A stretch of 64,000 nt of DNA from Sphingobacteriaceae bacterium (GTDB lineage Bacteria; Bacteroidota; Bacteroidia; B-17B0; Aurantibacillaceae): positions 1 to 64,000 of the forward strand of contig CANKBS010000012.1 in the NCBI GenBank assembly GCA_947480015.1, given 5' to 3'. The translations under genes were made by a program, and so were the position numbers. Position 1 is the stretch's first letter. Each line of letters begins with the position of its first letter. Under the pieces are notes generated by a model. It was not told the origin of the DNA. It saw only the letters and a list, made by a program, of their open reading frames with translations, and made no database searches. Below are positions 18,188-27,371 of this stretch, piece after piece.

Positions 18188-18404
18188 AGAAGGTCGATTA
18201 AATTCGGCGCAAAGGTAACCTATTAAACCACCAAACAATTAAATAACAGGCCTAACATGACTTGTTTCAGGCTATTTCAGACAAATTAAGCCTTAGGTGT
18301 TTAACATTCCTACATTCTGTCGTTTTCCCCCTTTTTATCCTTAAAATATTTTTCGCCATAAAATCATTACTAGGTAAGCTAATTTGGATTGCCTAGCTTT
18401 ACCT

Positions 18405-19454
18405 ATGGATGATCAGGAACCAAAACATGTGCGTCGCGAACGTTACAAAGGCACACACCCAAAAGCCTTCAAAGAAAAATACAAAGAGCTCGAACCTGAA
18501 ACCTATTCGGCCGATGTAGCTAAGGTGATGCAACAAGGACGCACGCCTGCGGGCATGCACCGTTCTATTTGTGTGGATGAGATTTTACAATTTCTTCAAT
18601 TAAAACCCGGACAAATTGGTTTGGATGCAACTTTGGGTTATGGCGGACATAGTTTAGAGATTTTAAAAAAAATAGTGCCCGGCGGAAAATTATTTGCTAG
18701 CGATGTCGACCCTATTGAATTACCAAAAACCAAAGAACGTTTGGCGGCCTTAGGTTTTGGAGAGGATGTGTTGTTTGTGAGAAAAATGAATTTTTCGGGC
18801 ATCGATCAACTAGTAGCAGAGTCGGGTTTATTGAATTTTGTGTTGGCCGATTTGGGCGTTTCTTCCATGCAAATAGATAATCCCGAACGTGGCTTTTCAT
18901 TTAAGATAGAAGGTCCGCTTGATTTACGTTTAAACCCAAGTAGTGGCAAATCGGCGGCCATGCTTATTAAAAACGCCACGCACCAACAACTCGAATTCAT
19001 TTTTAGTGAAAATGCCGACGAACCTTTTTCAGAACAAATAGCCGAAGCTATTATTCGCACCTTAGCAAAGGGCAATAAAATTGTAACTACTTCGCAGTTG
19101 CAGAATATTATTAAAGACACGTTAACGTTTTTACCGGCTGCTACCAGAAACGAAGAAATTAAAAAAGCCTGTCAGCGTTGTTTTCAGGCTTTGCGCATAG
19201 CGGTGAATGATGAGTTTGGCGCTTTAGATAAATTTCTTGACAAACTTCCTGAATCATTGGCCCCGGGTGCCCGCGTTGCCATTCTTTCTTTTCATTCGGG
19301 TGAAGACCGAAGGGTGAAAAAAGCCTTTCAGTATTTTTTTCGTGAAGGTATTTTTTCTGAGGTGGCTCCTGATCCTATTCGTGCTTCGGCCGAAGAATGT
19401 TTTGCCAACCCAAGAGCCAAATCGGCCAAACTACGTTGGGCGGTTATGGCTTAA
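18405..19454 (+). CDS. RsmH/MraW-type SAM-dependent rRNA methyltransferase, N-terminally extended
   Basis: The Methyltransf_5 fold is clear: LDATLGYGGHSLEIL (SAM site), FVLADLGVSSMQIDNPERGF, PLDLRLNPSSG, FQALRIAVNDEFGALD and AILSFHSGEDRRVKKAF. Canonical RsmH makes N4-methyl-C1402 in 16S rRNA and lies in the dcw cell-wall cluster. This gene stands alone and has an extra 50-residue N-terminus (RRERYKGTHPKAFKEKYKEL, then QQGRTPAGMHRSI), a feature I recall from a separate RsmH-like subgroup; it may be a paralogue with a different target. The start is ATG 18405; an in-frame TTG at 18384 is less likely. TAGCTTTA, near the -7 consensus, precedes the start. Confidence 0.85.
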   Translation: MDDQEPKHVRRERYKGTHPKAFKEKYKELEPETYSADVAKVMQQGRTPAGMHRSICVDEILQFLQLKPGQIGLDATLGYGGHSLEILKKIVPGGKLFASDVDPIELPKTKERLAALGFGEDVLFVRKMNFSGIDQLVAESGLLNFVLADLGVSSMQIDNPERGFSFKIEGPLDLRLNPSSGKSAAMLIKNATHQQLEFIFSENADEPFSEQIAEAIIRTLAKGNKIVTTSQLQNIIKDTLTFLPAATRNEEIKKACQRCFQALRIAVNDEFGALDKFLDKLPESLAPGARVAILSFHSGEDRRVKKAFQYFFREGIFSEVAPDPIRASAEECFANPRAKSAKLRWAVMA

Positions 19455-19493
19455 GCCTATAAATACGCTATTTTAATCATAATTTTCTTATTT

Positions 19494-19519
19494 TTGATAG
19501 TATCAAATGATACTATCAA
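19494..19519. promoter_or_regulatory. Double palindromic operator at the fic start
   Basis: A perfect 12-bp inverted repeat with a 2-bp spacer spans 19494-19519. Each arm contains an 11-bp palindrome (TGATAGTATCA at 19495-19505, TGATACTATCA at 19508-19518), so it is two copies of TGATASTATCA 13 bp apart. It overlaps the translation start. The Fic protein ends in a DNA-binding-like domain, so autoregulation is a reasonable inference. Confidence 0.65.
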
Positions 19520-20475
19520 TGAAACCGCCTTACGAAATAAATTCATCCATACTCAGGCTTATTCGTTCTATATCCGAAAAAATAGGCGCCGTTAATTCGA
19601 GCCACTTAAATAAACAATCACCTCAACTTCGTAAACAAAACAAAATCAAAGCCATTCACGCGTCACTTAAAATTGAGGGCAATACCTTAACGGAGGAGCA
19701 AATAACCGCCCTGGTTGAAAATAAAAAAGTCATTGGTCCTAAAAAAGACATTTTGGAAGCTCTGAACGCCATTGAAGTTTATGAGAAAGTGGCAGCATTT
19801 AATTCAAATTCAGAAAAGAGTTTCTTATTGGCACACAAAAATTTGATGAGGGGATTAGTTGATAAACCCGGTAAATACCGACAACAAAATATTGGCGTGA
19901 TAAAGGGCAAAAAAATCGAACATGTTGCCCCTCCTTATAAAAATGTGCCCTATTTAATGAAGGATCTTTTTAACTATATAAAAAATTCAAATGAACTCTG
20001 CCTGATCAAAAGTTGTGTTTTCCACTATGAATTGGAATATATTCACCCCTTTATTGATGGTAATGGCCGTATGGGCCGCTTGTGGCAAACGGTCATTTTA
20101 ATGGAAGAATATGCGGTGTTTGAATTTTTACCCTTTGAGAACCTCATCAGTAAAACACAAAAAGACTATTACAAACAATTAGCCCTGAGTGATAAAGAAG
20201 GTAAATCGACCCGCTTTATTGAATATATGCTGGCAGTAATTGACCAATCGCTGGATGAACTTTTGAATTATAAAAGCAAGATCCTAAAAGACACCGATCG
20301 TCTCACTTATTTTCTCTCACCTGAAATAAAAGAATTTTCGCGAAAAGATTACATGGTTGTTTTTAAAGATATTTCTTCGGCTACAGCCAGTCGGGATCTC
20401 AAAAAAGGAATGGATCTGAAATTATTCAGCAAAAAAGGAACTAAGAATAAAACGCGCTATTACCTTAAAAAATAG
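19519..20475 (+). CDS. Fic family protein, class II, with C-terminal winged-helix-like domain
   Basis: Fic proteins transfer AMP (or another nucleotide moiety) to target proteins. The core motif HPFIDGNGRMGR is intact, with the catalytic His about residue 176. SLKIEGNT near residue 49 fits the inhibitory helix motif (S/T)xxxE(G/N) placed N-terminally, as in class II self-inhibited Fic proteins. The C-terminal 70 residues (EFSRKDYMVVFKDISSATAS, then RDLKKGMDLKLFSKKG) look like a winged helix-turn-helix. I prefer ATG 19519 (MKPPYEINSS); ATG 19507 lies within the palindrome. No antitoxin gene is adjacent. The target is unknown. Confidence 0.9.
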   Translation: MKPPYEINSSILRLIRSISEKIGAVNSSHLNKQSPQLRKQNKIKAIHASLKIEGNTLTEEQITALVENKKVIGPKKDILEALNAIEVYEKVAAFNSNSEKSFLLAHKNLMRGLVDKPGKYRQQNIGVIKGKKIEHVAPPYKNVPYLMKDLFNYIKNSNELCLIKSCVFHYELEYIHPFIDGNGRMGRLWQTVILMEEYAVFEFLPFENLISKTQKDYYKQLALSDKEGKSTRFIEYMLAVIDQSLDELLNYKSKILKDTDRLTYFLSPEIKEFSRKDYMVVFKDISSATASRDLKKGMDLKLFSKKGTKNKTRYYLKK

Positions 20476-20492
20476 CTTGTTTATTTTGTCTT

Positions 20493-21458
20493 CTACATAT
20501 ACTTTCCTGAAGCCAGATAATTTTTTACATAATCCGTTACGCCGTCTTCCAAACTTGTAAAAGGTTTTGCGTAACCGGTAGCAATTAACTTGGCCATGTT
20601 GGCTTGGGTGTAATACTGGTATTTATCCCTGATATCAATGGGTGTATCAATAAACTCAATATCGGCTTCTTTATTAAGGGCATGAAAGGTGGCTTTTGCC
20701 AAATCTAAAAAAGAACGGGCCTTACCCGAACCTAAATTATAAATACCGCTTTTCACTTTATTGGCATATAAATACCAAATCACATGTACCACGTCTTTCA
20801 CATAAACAAAATCACGTAATTGTCCACCGTCAGTATAATCGGGATTGTGCGAACGAAAGAGTTTTACCTTACCGATACTTTTAATCTGGTTAAAAGAGTG
20901 AAAAATAACTGAAGCCATGCGTGCTTTATGATATTCGTTCGGACCATACACATTAAAGAATTTTAAACCCTGCCAGCGCAAGGGGGCATTTTTTTGTTCC
21001 AGTGCCCATTTATCAAAATCGTTTTTACTGTCGCCGTATGGATTAAGGGGTTTTAATAAATTAATTTTAGTTTCATCGTCATCATAGCCTTGTTCGCCCA
21101 AACCATAGGTGGCGGCCGAAGAAGCATAAATTAAAGGAATACCGCTTTTGGCGCAGATAGTCCAGATGGCTTTGGTGTAATTTAAATTCAGTTCATTAAA
21201 AAGCTCCACATTAAACTCGGTGGTATCTGTTCTGGCGCCAATGTGGATCACATGATCAACAATGTTGTGGTTTTTTTCAAACCAGTCTAAAAAATGCTTG
21301 CGCTCAATTTTCTGATAGAAGGTTTTTAAATTATAATTTTTTTCTTTTTCGGTTTTACTAAAATCATCCACCAAAACCAAATTATTGATTCCTTCTGAAT
21401 TAAATTTAGAAACCAGGCAACTGCCTATAAAACCTGCTGATCCTGTAATTACTATCAT
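20493..21458 (-). CDS. hldD: ADP-L-glycero-D-manno-heptose 6-epimerase
   Basis: HldD (RfaD) is an SDR-family epimerase that makes ADP-L-glycero-D-manno-heptose for the lipopolysaccharide core. It opens with the NAD(P)-binding motif MIVITGSAGFIGS. SSAATYG, YGDSKNDFDKWA (catalytic Tyr/Lys region) and FFNVYGPNEYHK are characteristic of this enzyme, as is the C-terminal KPFTSLEDGVTDYV. The start is ATG 21458 (321 aa); in-frame extension to 21527 adds non-homologous residues. A TAAATTTG box lies 15 bp upstream. It is divergent from the acyl-CoA synthetase gene. Confidence 0.94.
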   Translation of the reverse strand: MIVITGSAGFIGSCLVSKFNSEGINNLVLVDDFSKTEKEKNYNLKTFYQKIERKHFLDWFEKNHNIVDHVIHIGARTDTTEFNVELFNELNLNYTKAIWTICAKSGIPLIYASSAATYGLGEQGYDDDETKINLLKPLNPYGDSKNDFDKWALEQKNAPLRWQGLKFFNVYGPNEYHKARMASVIFHSFNQIKSIGKVKLFRSHNPDYTDGGQLRDFVYVKDVVHVIWYLYANKVKSGIYNLGSGKARSFLDLAKATFHALNKEADIEFIDTPIDIRDKYQYYTQANMAKLIATGYAKPFTSLEDGVTDYVKNYLASGKYM

Positions 21459-21473
21459 AATGCGATTGAGAGG

Positions 21474-21481
21474 CAAATTTA
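21474..21481 (-). promoter_or_regulatory. -7 promoter element of hldD
   Basis: TAAATTTG on the minus strand (21481-21474) matches TAnnTTTG, leaving a leader of roughly 10 nt to ATG 21458. A -33 TTG at the expected distance is not seen. Confidence 0.45.
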
Positions 21482-21577
21482 AATATTTTTTAGGCAGAAT
21501 TTCTTTTCTCCAACTATTTGAGGGCAAAATGATGGATGTATTTTGTTTTTCGACAAAAATCGTGCAAATTCGATGTT

Positions 21578-23353
21578 ATGGAAATAAAACGGGTATTTGA
21601 TATTCTTGAGAAATTAAAAACCTACGCGCCAAAAAACGATATTTTAAACGCGAAGGAAAACAAACAATGGGTACATTATAGTTTATTTGATTTTATTGAT
21701 CAGGCTAATTATGTGAGTGCGGGATTGCTTCAGCTTGGATTAAAAAAGAACGATATGGTGGCCATCATGGCCGGTAATATGCCAAAGTGGAATTTTGTAG
21801 ATTACGGCAGTCAGCAAGTATCCATGCCTACTGCGCCTATTTTTCCGACCATTAGCGACGACGACCTGCTTTATATCTTAAACCACAGCGAGGCTAAAAT
21901 TATTTTTATTTCCGAAAAAGCCACTTACCAGAAACTTGCCCGACTAGAAGACAAACTCACGCACTTAAAATATGTCTTTAGTTTTAATCCCATTCCGGGT
22001 GTTAAAGATTTTGCTGAATTTATTGCCTTGGGTAAAGAACATTTAGATGAAGAGAAATTAACACATCTGAAGGCTCAGGTAAATGAAAAAGATCTTCTTA
22101 CCATTTTATATACGTCTGGCACCACCGGTCAGCCTAAAGGGGTAATGATTTCACACTATAATTTAGTGAGTAATGTTCTTACCTGCCAAAACATTGCGCC
22201 TTTTACCACTAAATGGAGGGCCTTAAGTTTTTTACCCTTAAACCATGTTTACGAGCGTTTTTTAAACACGCTTTATTTATATCAGGGTGTGAGTATTTAT
22301 TATGCCGAAAATTTTGAAACCATTGGTGATAATTGCCGTGAATTACATCCTCAAGTTTTTGTGGCTGTGCCAAGGGTATTAGAAAAGGTGTTAGACCGTA
22401 TTAGTTCGGCCGGCGAAAAATTAAGCGGCTTCAAAAAAATGATCTTCGATTGGAGTATGCATTTGGCCGAGCGATTTGAATTACATGGGGCAAATGGATT
22501 ATGGTATGCTTTGCAAAGAAAAATTGCCGACAAACTCGTTTATAAAAAATGGCGCGCTGCTATTGGCGGTGAAATTGTGGCGGTGGTTAGTGGTGGCGCA
22601 GCATTGAATCCAAGACTAGAACGTATATTTTATTGTGCCGGCATAAATTTACTGCAGGGTTATGGTTTAACCGAAACCTGTGTGGTGGTTTCGGTAAATC
22701 GTTTTGATGAGGATAATCGTATGTTTGGTACCGTGGGTGTTCCGGTAGATAACACACAGGTAAAAATTGCCGAAGAAGATGGTGAAATTCTGATGAAAGG
22801 TCCGAGTTTAATGATGGGTTACTATAAAAATCCCGAAGCCACTGACGAGGCGATTGATAAGGACGGTTGGTTGCATACGGGCGACATTGGTACAATTGTT
22901 GACGGCAAATTTTTAAAGATCACCGATCGCAAAAAAGAAATCTTCAAATCCAGTTCCGGTAAATACATTTCGCCGGTAGCCATTGAAAACAAGTTGAAAG
23001 AAAGTAAATTTATTGAACATTGTATAGTCATTGGTGAAGGGCAGAAATTTGCCTCCGCTATAATTATCCCTTCTTACATAAGTTTTAAAGAACATTTTAA
23101 TCATACTAGCATCGATTGGATAGAAGGAAACGAATTGTATTTACATGAAGAAGTAAAAAAGGTCATTGCCGAACATATTAAAAAGATAAATCGCAGTTTG
23201 GCTGCCTTCGAGCAAATAAAGCGTTATCAATTAATTCATGCGATTTGGGGAGTTGAAAGCGGTGAGATTACGCCTAAACTGAGTTTAAAGCGTAAAGCCA
23301 TTATGGAAAAACATAAAGATGTGGTCTCTAAAATTTTTGGCTCCGAAGATTAA
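21578..23353 (+). CDS. Long-chain fatty acid--CoA ligase (AMP-forming)
   Basis: An ANL-superfamily adenylating enzyme that activates fatty acids through an acyl-AMP intermediate. The P-loop YTSGTTGQPKGVMISH, the GYGLTETCVVVS motif, DGWLHTGDIG and TDRKKEIFKSSSGKYISP are all intact. Length (591 aa) and divergence fit FadD15-like long-chain acyl-CoA synthetases of Bacteroidota. The start is ATG 21578 (MEIKRVFDILEKL); an in-frame ATG at 21536 lies in the divergent promoter region. It is convergent with the radical SAM gene, with no gap. Confidence 0.92.
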   Translation: MEIKRVFDILEKLKTYAPKNDILNAKENKQWVHYSLFDFIDQANYVSAGLLQLGLKKNDMVAIMAGNMPKWNFVDYGSQQVSMPTAPIFPTISDDDLLYILNHSEAKIIFISEKATYQKLARLEDKLTHLKYVFSFNPIPGVKDFAEFIALGKEHLDEEKLTHLKAQVNEKDLLTILYTSGTTGQPKGVMISHYNLVSNVLTCQNIAPFTTKWRALSFLPLNHVYERFLNTLYLYQGVSIYYAENFETIGDNCRELHPQVFVAVPRVLEKVLDRISSAGEKLSGFKKMIFDWSMHLAERFELHGANGLWYALQRKIADKLVYKKWRAAIGGEIVAVVSGGAALNPRLERIFYCAGINLLQGYGLTETCVVVSVNRFDEDNRMFGTVGVPVDNTQVKIAEEDGEILMKGPSLMMGYYKNPEATDEAIDKDGWLHTGDIGTIVDGKFLKITDRKKEIFKSSSGKYISPVAIENKLKESKFIEHCIVIGEGQKFASAIIIPSYISFKEHFNHTSIDWIEGNELYLHEEVKKVIAEHIKKINRSLAAFEQIKRYQLIHAIWGVESGEITPKLSLKRKAIMEKHKDVVSKIFGSED

Positions 23354-24367
23354 TTAGGTAAATACTTTGGTACCTTCGGTGCAATTGGTACAAATATCTA
23401 TTTGATTCCGGCTTTTTAAAACCGATCGTCTGAACTGATCATAAGCCGGCGAAAACCAAATATTTTTAAATGATTCCGATTCGAGATTACCTAATTTGTA
23501 TTTGGCATCCTTATCAAAACAACAGGGTACAATTTTTCCGTCCCAGGTAATCACGCAGCCCTGCCACATGCGCCAGCACTGGTTCAGCAATTTATTTTTA
23601 ATATGGTAATTGCCCGAAGCATCTTTTTTATACCGCGAGTAGTTTTCCAAATCCGGTATAAGCGTGTGCCCGTTTTCAAAATCGTAAATTTGTGCGGTTT
23701 TAATTTTCACCTCATCTACGCCTAATTCTTTGCCTAATTTTTTCACTGCCTCAATCTGCGTTTGATTGGGTTTAAAAACCACAAATTGCCAAACCACATG
23801 AGGCGTTTTGCTTTTTAAGCGTTTTTTTTGTTTCAAAATCTCCTTGGTGCCTTCCAATACCTTATCGAGCTTACCTCCTATGCGGTACTGCTCATAAACT
23901 CCCTGGGTAATACCATCCACCGAAATAATGAGTTTGTCGAGTTTACTCAACACGGTTTGACGGGCATTTTCCTCCGTTAAATAATGTGCATTGGTACTGG
24001 TGATGGTGAAAATTTTATTGGCATGCGCAAAACTTACCATGTTTAAAAAATCGGGATTAAGGTAAGGCTCGCCTTGAAAATAAAAAGTGAGGCTGTGTAA
24101 ATGGCTTTTAAGTTGGCCGATGATGGTTTGAAAGAGTTGTTGTTGTAACATGCCGGTAGGTCGGCTAAATTCGCGTAAACCACTGGGACATTGCGGGCAG
24201 CGTAGGTTACAGCTCGTAGTAGGTTCGATGCTTACAAAAACGGGGAGGCCAAATTGTTTGGGTTCATTCCTGAAACGCGAATAATGAAAGCCAACATAAA
24301 GCTTAATGAAGTTGACGGCTTTTGCCGGACTAAGCTTTTTTAAGATGTTTATATAGTAGTAGATCAA
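23354..24367 (-). CDS. Radical SAM/SPASM domain protein
   Basis: The radical SAM [4Fe-4S] motif is CNLRCPQCP (CxxxCxxC; about residues 53-60). A C-terminal SPASM-type Cys cluster is visible: CWRMWQGCVITWDGKIVPCC, then CTNC near the end, which would bind auxiliary clusters. SPASM enzymes mature peptides or act as anaerobic sulfatase-maturing enzymes; similar Bacteroidota proteins are also annotated with sugar or lipid modification. No peptide substrate gene is visible nearby. The stop lies against that of the upstream acyl-CoA synthetase gene. Substrate unknown. Confidence 0.88.
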   Translation of the reverse strand: MIYYYINILKKLSPAKAVNFIKLYVGFHYSRFRNEPKQFGLPVFVSIEPTTSCNLRCPQCPSGLREFSRPTGMLQQQLFQTIIGQLKSHLHSLTFYFQGEPYLNPDFLNMVSFAHANKIFTITSTNAHYLTEENARQTVLSKLDKLIISVDGITQGVYEQYRIGGKLDKVLEGTKEILKQKKRLKSKTPHVVWQFVVFKPNQTQIEAVKKLGKELGVDEVKIKTAQIYDFENGHTLIPDLENYSRYKKDASGNYHIKNKLLNQCWRMWQGCVITWDGKIVPCCFDKDAKYKLGNLESESFKNIWFSPAYDQFRRSVLKSRNQIDICTNCTEGTKVFT

Positions 24368-24426
24368 AACTGAATTATAAAGATATGCTTAAATAGAATA
24401 TTGTGACTACTTTTATCGTTTAATTA

Positions 24427-26067
24427 ATGACAAAACGATTTCTTCACATACTGGTAGTGGCACTGTTGATTTTACTACAGCAACGTTGCGCACAGATAGC
24501 TCCGTTAACTGGAGGAAAAAGAGACCTTAATCCACCTAAATTACTGGAAGCCATACCGGCCAATGCCAGTGTGAGTTTCACCAATGAGGTAATCATTCTG
24601 AGGTTTGATGAATATGTGCAGGTAAAAGATCTTCCCAATCAACTTATCGTATCACCGAAATTAAAAACCACGCCTCAAATTACTGCCGATGGTAAAAAAA
24701 TTCATATCAAATTGGTGAAAGAGGAATTAAAGCCAAAAACAACCTATCGTATTTATTTTGGTAAATCGGTGGCCGATATGAATGAATCGAATATTCTCCC
24801 GAATTTGGAATACGTTTTTTCTACCGGCGATTATATTGACAGTTTAAAACTAAAAGGAAGCGTAAAAGAAGCGTTTAATAACAAACCTGCCGACAAGATT
24901 TTGGTTGGCTTATACGACAACGACAACACCACCGATAGTTTGCCTTACCTGCAAAGCCCCGACTATACGGCCAAAACAAACGAATTCGGCGAGTTTCATT
25001 TTAGTAATTTGCCCTACCGCGCTTTTAGAATGGTTGCCTTTAGTGATGCCAATAAAAATAGTGTTTACGACGGTTTAAATGAAAAAATAAGTTATTTAGA
25101 CAGTGAACTCCACTTAAGTTGCGATAGCACAATTCATCTAAAACTTTTTCAGGAGGAAAACACAAAAAAGTTTATCAAACAACAAGTCACCCCCTATTAT
25201 GGATTTTTACAATTGTTTTTAAATAAAAAAACAAAAGTAGCCGTTCAACCGTTTAATATTCCGGATTCGGCCAGATGGCTTGAAAGCGCTGTAAACAAAG
25301 AGAAAGACACCATTGGTGTTTATTATTCAGGTATTATAGACACCCTTAATTTACTGGTTCGCTATTTACCAGAAAACAAAACCGACACGTTGAAGATTAA
25401 CTTGCCTAAATACAAATTCAGTAATAAAAAATTCAAAACCTATACTTTAAACACCTTTGGAGCAAAACTTGGCCTAAATCAAAAATTAAAGCTAAGTTTT
25501 ATTAATTGGATGGATACAGCCCGAACAAATTTGAAGCAACTTAAACTAAAGAGTAAAGATGATAGTTTGATTGCCAAAGAGGCTGTAAGCGGTCACTGGT
25601 TGGGAACTACAGACTTTCAGATTGACACAAAATTAAAAGAAGGTAAAAATTATACCTTAAAAATTGATAGTAATGCTTTTTATGCCCTAATTCCAAATTC
25701 GAACGATAGTGGATCATTTGCGTTTAAGACCGCAAGCAAACTTGAATTTGGGAAAGTGGGCGTAAAACTTCGATTAAATAAAAAACAGAGCTATATCATC
25801 CAATTAATTACTGCACAAGAACAAGTGATAAAAGAACAATTCATTTCCTTCTCACTATCTGCCAGTAACGCTGTAAGTGTTGATTTTACAGACGTTGCGC
25901 CGGGTGAGTATTTTGTAAAAATCATTTACGACGACAATAAAAACAATAAATGGGATAGTGGCAATTTATTAATGAAACAACAACCCGAATCGGTTATAAT
26001 TAACTCAAAACAGCTAAAAGTTTTGTCTGATTGGGAAATTGAAGAAGAAATCACCATTAAAGAATAA
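24427..26067 (+). CDS. Ig-like (Big_5) domain lipoprotein
   Basis: A 546-residue envelope protein. The N-terminus (FLHILVVALLILLQQRCAQ) is a lipoprotein signal with Cys21 as likely lipidation site. Residues about 35-130 match the bacterial Ig-like Big_5 domain (PKLLEAIPANASVSFTNEVI, RFDEYVQVKDLPNQLIVSP). Later a segment like a carboxypeptidase-regulatory fold (LVGLYDNDNTTDS, NEFGEFHFSNLPYRAFRMVA, SDANKNSVYDG) appears, and this pattern recurs near the end (YDDNKNNKWDSGN). Probably an outer-membrane lipoprotein of the common Bacteroidota family; function unknown. Confidence 0.88.
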   Translation: MTKRFLHILVVALLILLQQRCAQIAPLTGGKRDLNPPKLLEAIPANASVSFTNEVIILRFDEYVQVKDLPNQLIVSPKLKTTPQITADGKKIHIKLVKEELKPKTTYRIYFGKSVADMNESNILPNLEYVFSTGDYIDSLKLKGSVKEAFNNKPADKILVGLYDNDNTTDSLPYLQSPDYTAKTNEFGEFHFSNLPYRAFRMVAFSDANKNSVYDGLNEKISYLDSELHLSCDSTIHLKLFQEENTKKFIKQQVTPYYGFLQLFLNKKTKVAVQPFNIPDSARWLESAVNKEKDTIGVYYSGIIDTLNLLVRYLPENKTDTLKINLPKYKFSNKKFKTYTLNTFGAKLGLNQKLKLSFINWMDTARTNLKQLKLKSKDDSLIAKEAVSGHWLGTTDFQIDTKLKEGKNYTLKIDSNAFYALIPNSNDSGSFAFKTASKLEFGKVGVKLRLNKKQSYIIQLITAQEQVIKEQFISFSLSASNAVSVDFTDVAPGEYFVKIIYDDNKNNKWDSGNLLMKQQPESVIINSKQLKVLSDWEIEEEITIKE

Positions 26068-26349
26068 TTTTTTTGGAGGCCAATTCCGGCCGCTCGTTTT
26101 TTAAAATCATACGGACTTTTTCTTCCTATTTTTAACAGCACCACGGAAACACCTGTAAAATCAATTAATACAGGGCATCGCATAAAAAATACACAACAAA
26201 ATAAAAATTATTACCAGCGTTTGATTCGTCTTATTTCTCCGCTATTAACAATTTCAACAAAATGATGTTGAAAAAATAATCACTTAATAATTAGATAACA
26301 CTGAATAATTTATTTACTTCGTATCAACAAATCTCAAAAACAAGAAACC

Positions 26350-26469
26350 ATGGCAAAAAAAGCAGCAAAGAAAGCAGCTCCTAAAAAAGCAGCTAAGAAA
26401 GCAACAAAAAAAGCAGCTCCTAAAAAAGCAGCAAAAAAAGCAGTAAAGAAAACTGCAAAGAAAAAGTAA
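26350..26469 (+). CDS. 39-residue Lys/Ala-rich histone H1-like peptide
   Basis: A short gene (ATG 26350, TAA 26467-26469) encoding 39 residues made only of Met, Ala, Lys, Pro, Thr and Val, in repeats of KKAAPKKAAKKA type. Two tandem terminators follow at once, which supports real expression. Composition equals histone H1 C-terminal tails and Bacteroidota 'histone-like' peptides, so nucleoid or RNA binding is plausible but unproven. Compare the Lys-rich N-terminus at 14350. Confidence 0.75.
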   Translation: MAKKAAKKAAPKKAAKKATKKAAPKKAAKKAVKKTAKKK

Positions 26470-26475
26470 TAAAAG

Positions 26476-26497
26476 CCCCGCTCAAGCGGGGTTTTTT
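26476..26497 (+). terminator. Rho-independent terminator 1 after the Lys/Ala-rich gene
   Basis: CCCCGC (26476-26481) pairs with GCGGGG (26486-26491) around TCAA and is followed by six T. It starts 7 bp after the stop codon. Confidence 0.85.
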
Positions 26498-26510
26498 GTT
26501 AGAATTAAAT

Positions 26511-26535
26511 CCCTGCTTCGGCGGGGTTTTTTTTT
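26511..26535 (+). terminator. Rho-independent terminator 2 (tandem)
   Basis: CCCTGC (26511-26516) pairs with GCGGGG (26521-26526), one G-T pair, around a TTCG tetraloop, followed by nine T. The stem resembles terminator 1, suggesting duplication or a strong need to stop transcription. Confidence 0.8.
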
Positions 26536-26692
26536 GAGCCTCGGCCGAATGATTATAACAATAATAGCCAAAGCAGCGGTTTTAAAAAACAGGTAATTTT
26601 AAGACTATGTGATTACTATAGCTTTTTATAATTTCAAAGGATAGATTTAAACAGTTTCTTATATTTACATAATTAATATTAAAGTAAATCCC

Positions 26693-27223
26693 ATGACTAA
26701 AAGATTGATCAGTTTATTTTCCGCCATTGTAGTTAGTTCTATGGTGATATCGTGCGGAAATAAAAAAACAGGGGAGGCGATAATTGCTCCGGCGGGAATG
26801 CATACATTAGATTTAAGCCGCTTTGGAAAACCTTTCGCCATTTTTGTGCCTGACACCATTTCTTCGCATTTACAAATAATCGAACAGAGTAATGGCGCCC
26901 TTGATATTATAGTCGGTAAAAACTTCGCCATTAGCATTAACGAACAGGCCGCCGATATTGAATTGCGTAAACAAGATGTTAAAACAGATGAAGTAAATAA
27001 ATTAAAAGGGTTTATTACCGACGAAGCTGCCGCCATTATGTGGGAAAGTGAGATCATTCACCCTGAATTTCATTTTCTGATCAATTTAAAAATTGCCAAT
27101 TCCGATTATACTATTGAAGATATCCGCGAACCGGAATCAAATCTATTTAGTAAAGACGCTATTCAAAAAATGTTTGAAAGCTCTAAAAAAATTATAGAAA
27201 TTAAAAAAGAAAAACACTCCTAA
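26693..27223 (+). CDS. Small lipoprotein of unknown function
   Basis: A 176-residue protein with a lipoprotein signal (MTKRLISLFSAIVVSSMVIS, then Cys-Gly-Asn). The mature part has no motif I recognise; GMHTLDLSRFGKPFAIFVPD and HPEFHFLINLKIANSDYTIE suggest a compact alpha/beta domain. It is flanked by a strong hairpin terminator at 27244 and is probably monocistronic. Confidence 0.82.
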   Translation: MTKRLISLFSAIVVSSMVISCGNKKTGEAIIAPAGMHTLDLSRFGKPFAIFVPDTISSHLQIIEQSNGALDIIVGKNFAISINEQAADIELRKQDVKTDEVNKLKGFITDEAAAIMWESEIIHPEFHFLINLKIANSDYTIEDIREPESNLFSKDAIQKMFESSKKIIEIKKEKHS

Positions 27224-27243
27224 TCACTTAGGTCACGTTGCTG

Positions 27244-27279
27244 AAAGCCGTTGTTTTTGTTAAAACAGCGGCTTTTGTG
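27244..27279 (+). terminator. Hairpin terminator after the lipoprotein gene
   Basis: A 14-bp stem with one G-T pair: AAAGCCG (27244-27250) pairs with CGGCTTT (27269-27275) and TGTTTT with AAAACA, around a 4-nt loop. The T tract is short (TTTTG). Confidence 0.6.
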
Positions 27280-27371
27280 TATTAGGGCTATTAACAATAA
27301 AATTAAATTATTAACACTCACGCTATTCTTAGAAGTTTTTTATAATATTTGCTTTATTCAAACTAAAAAAT

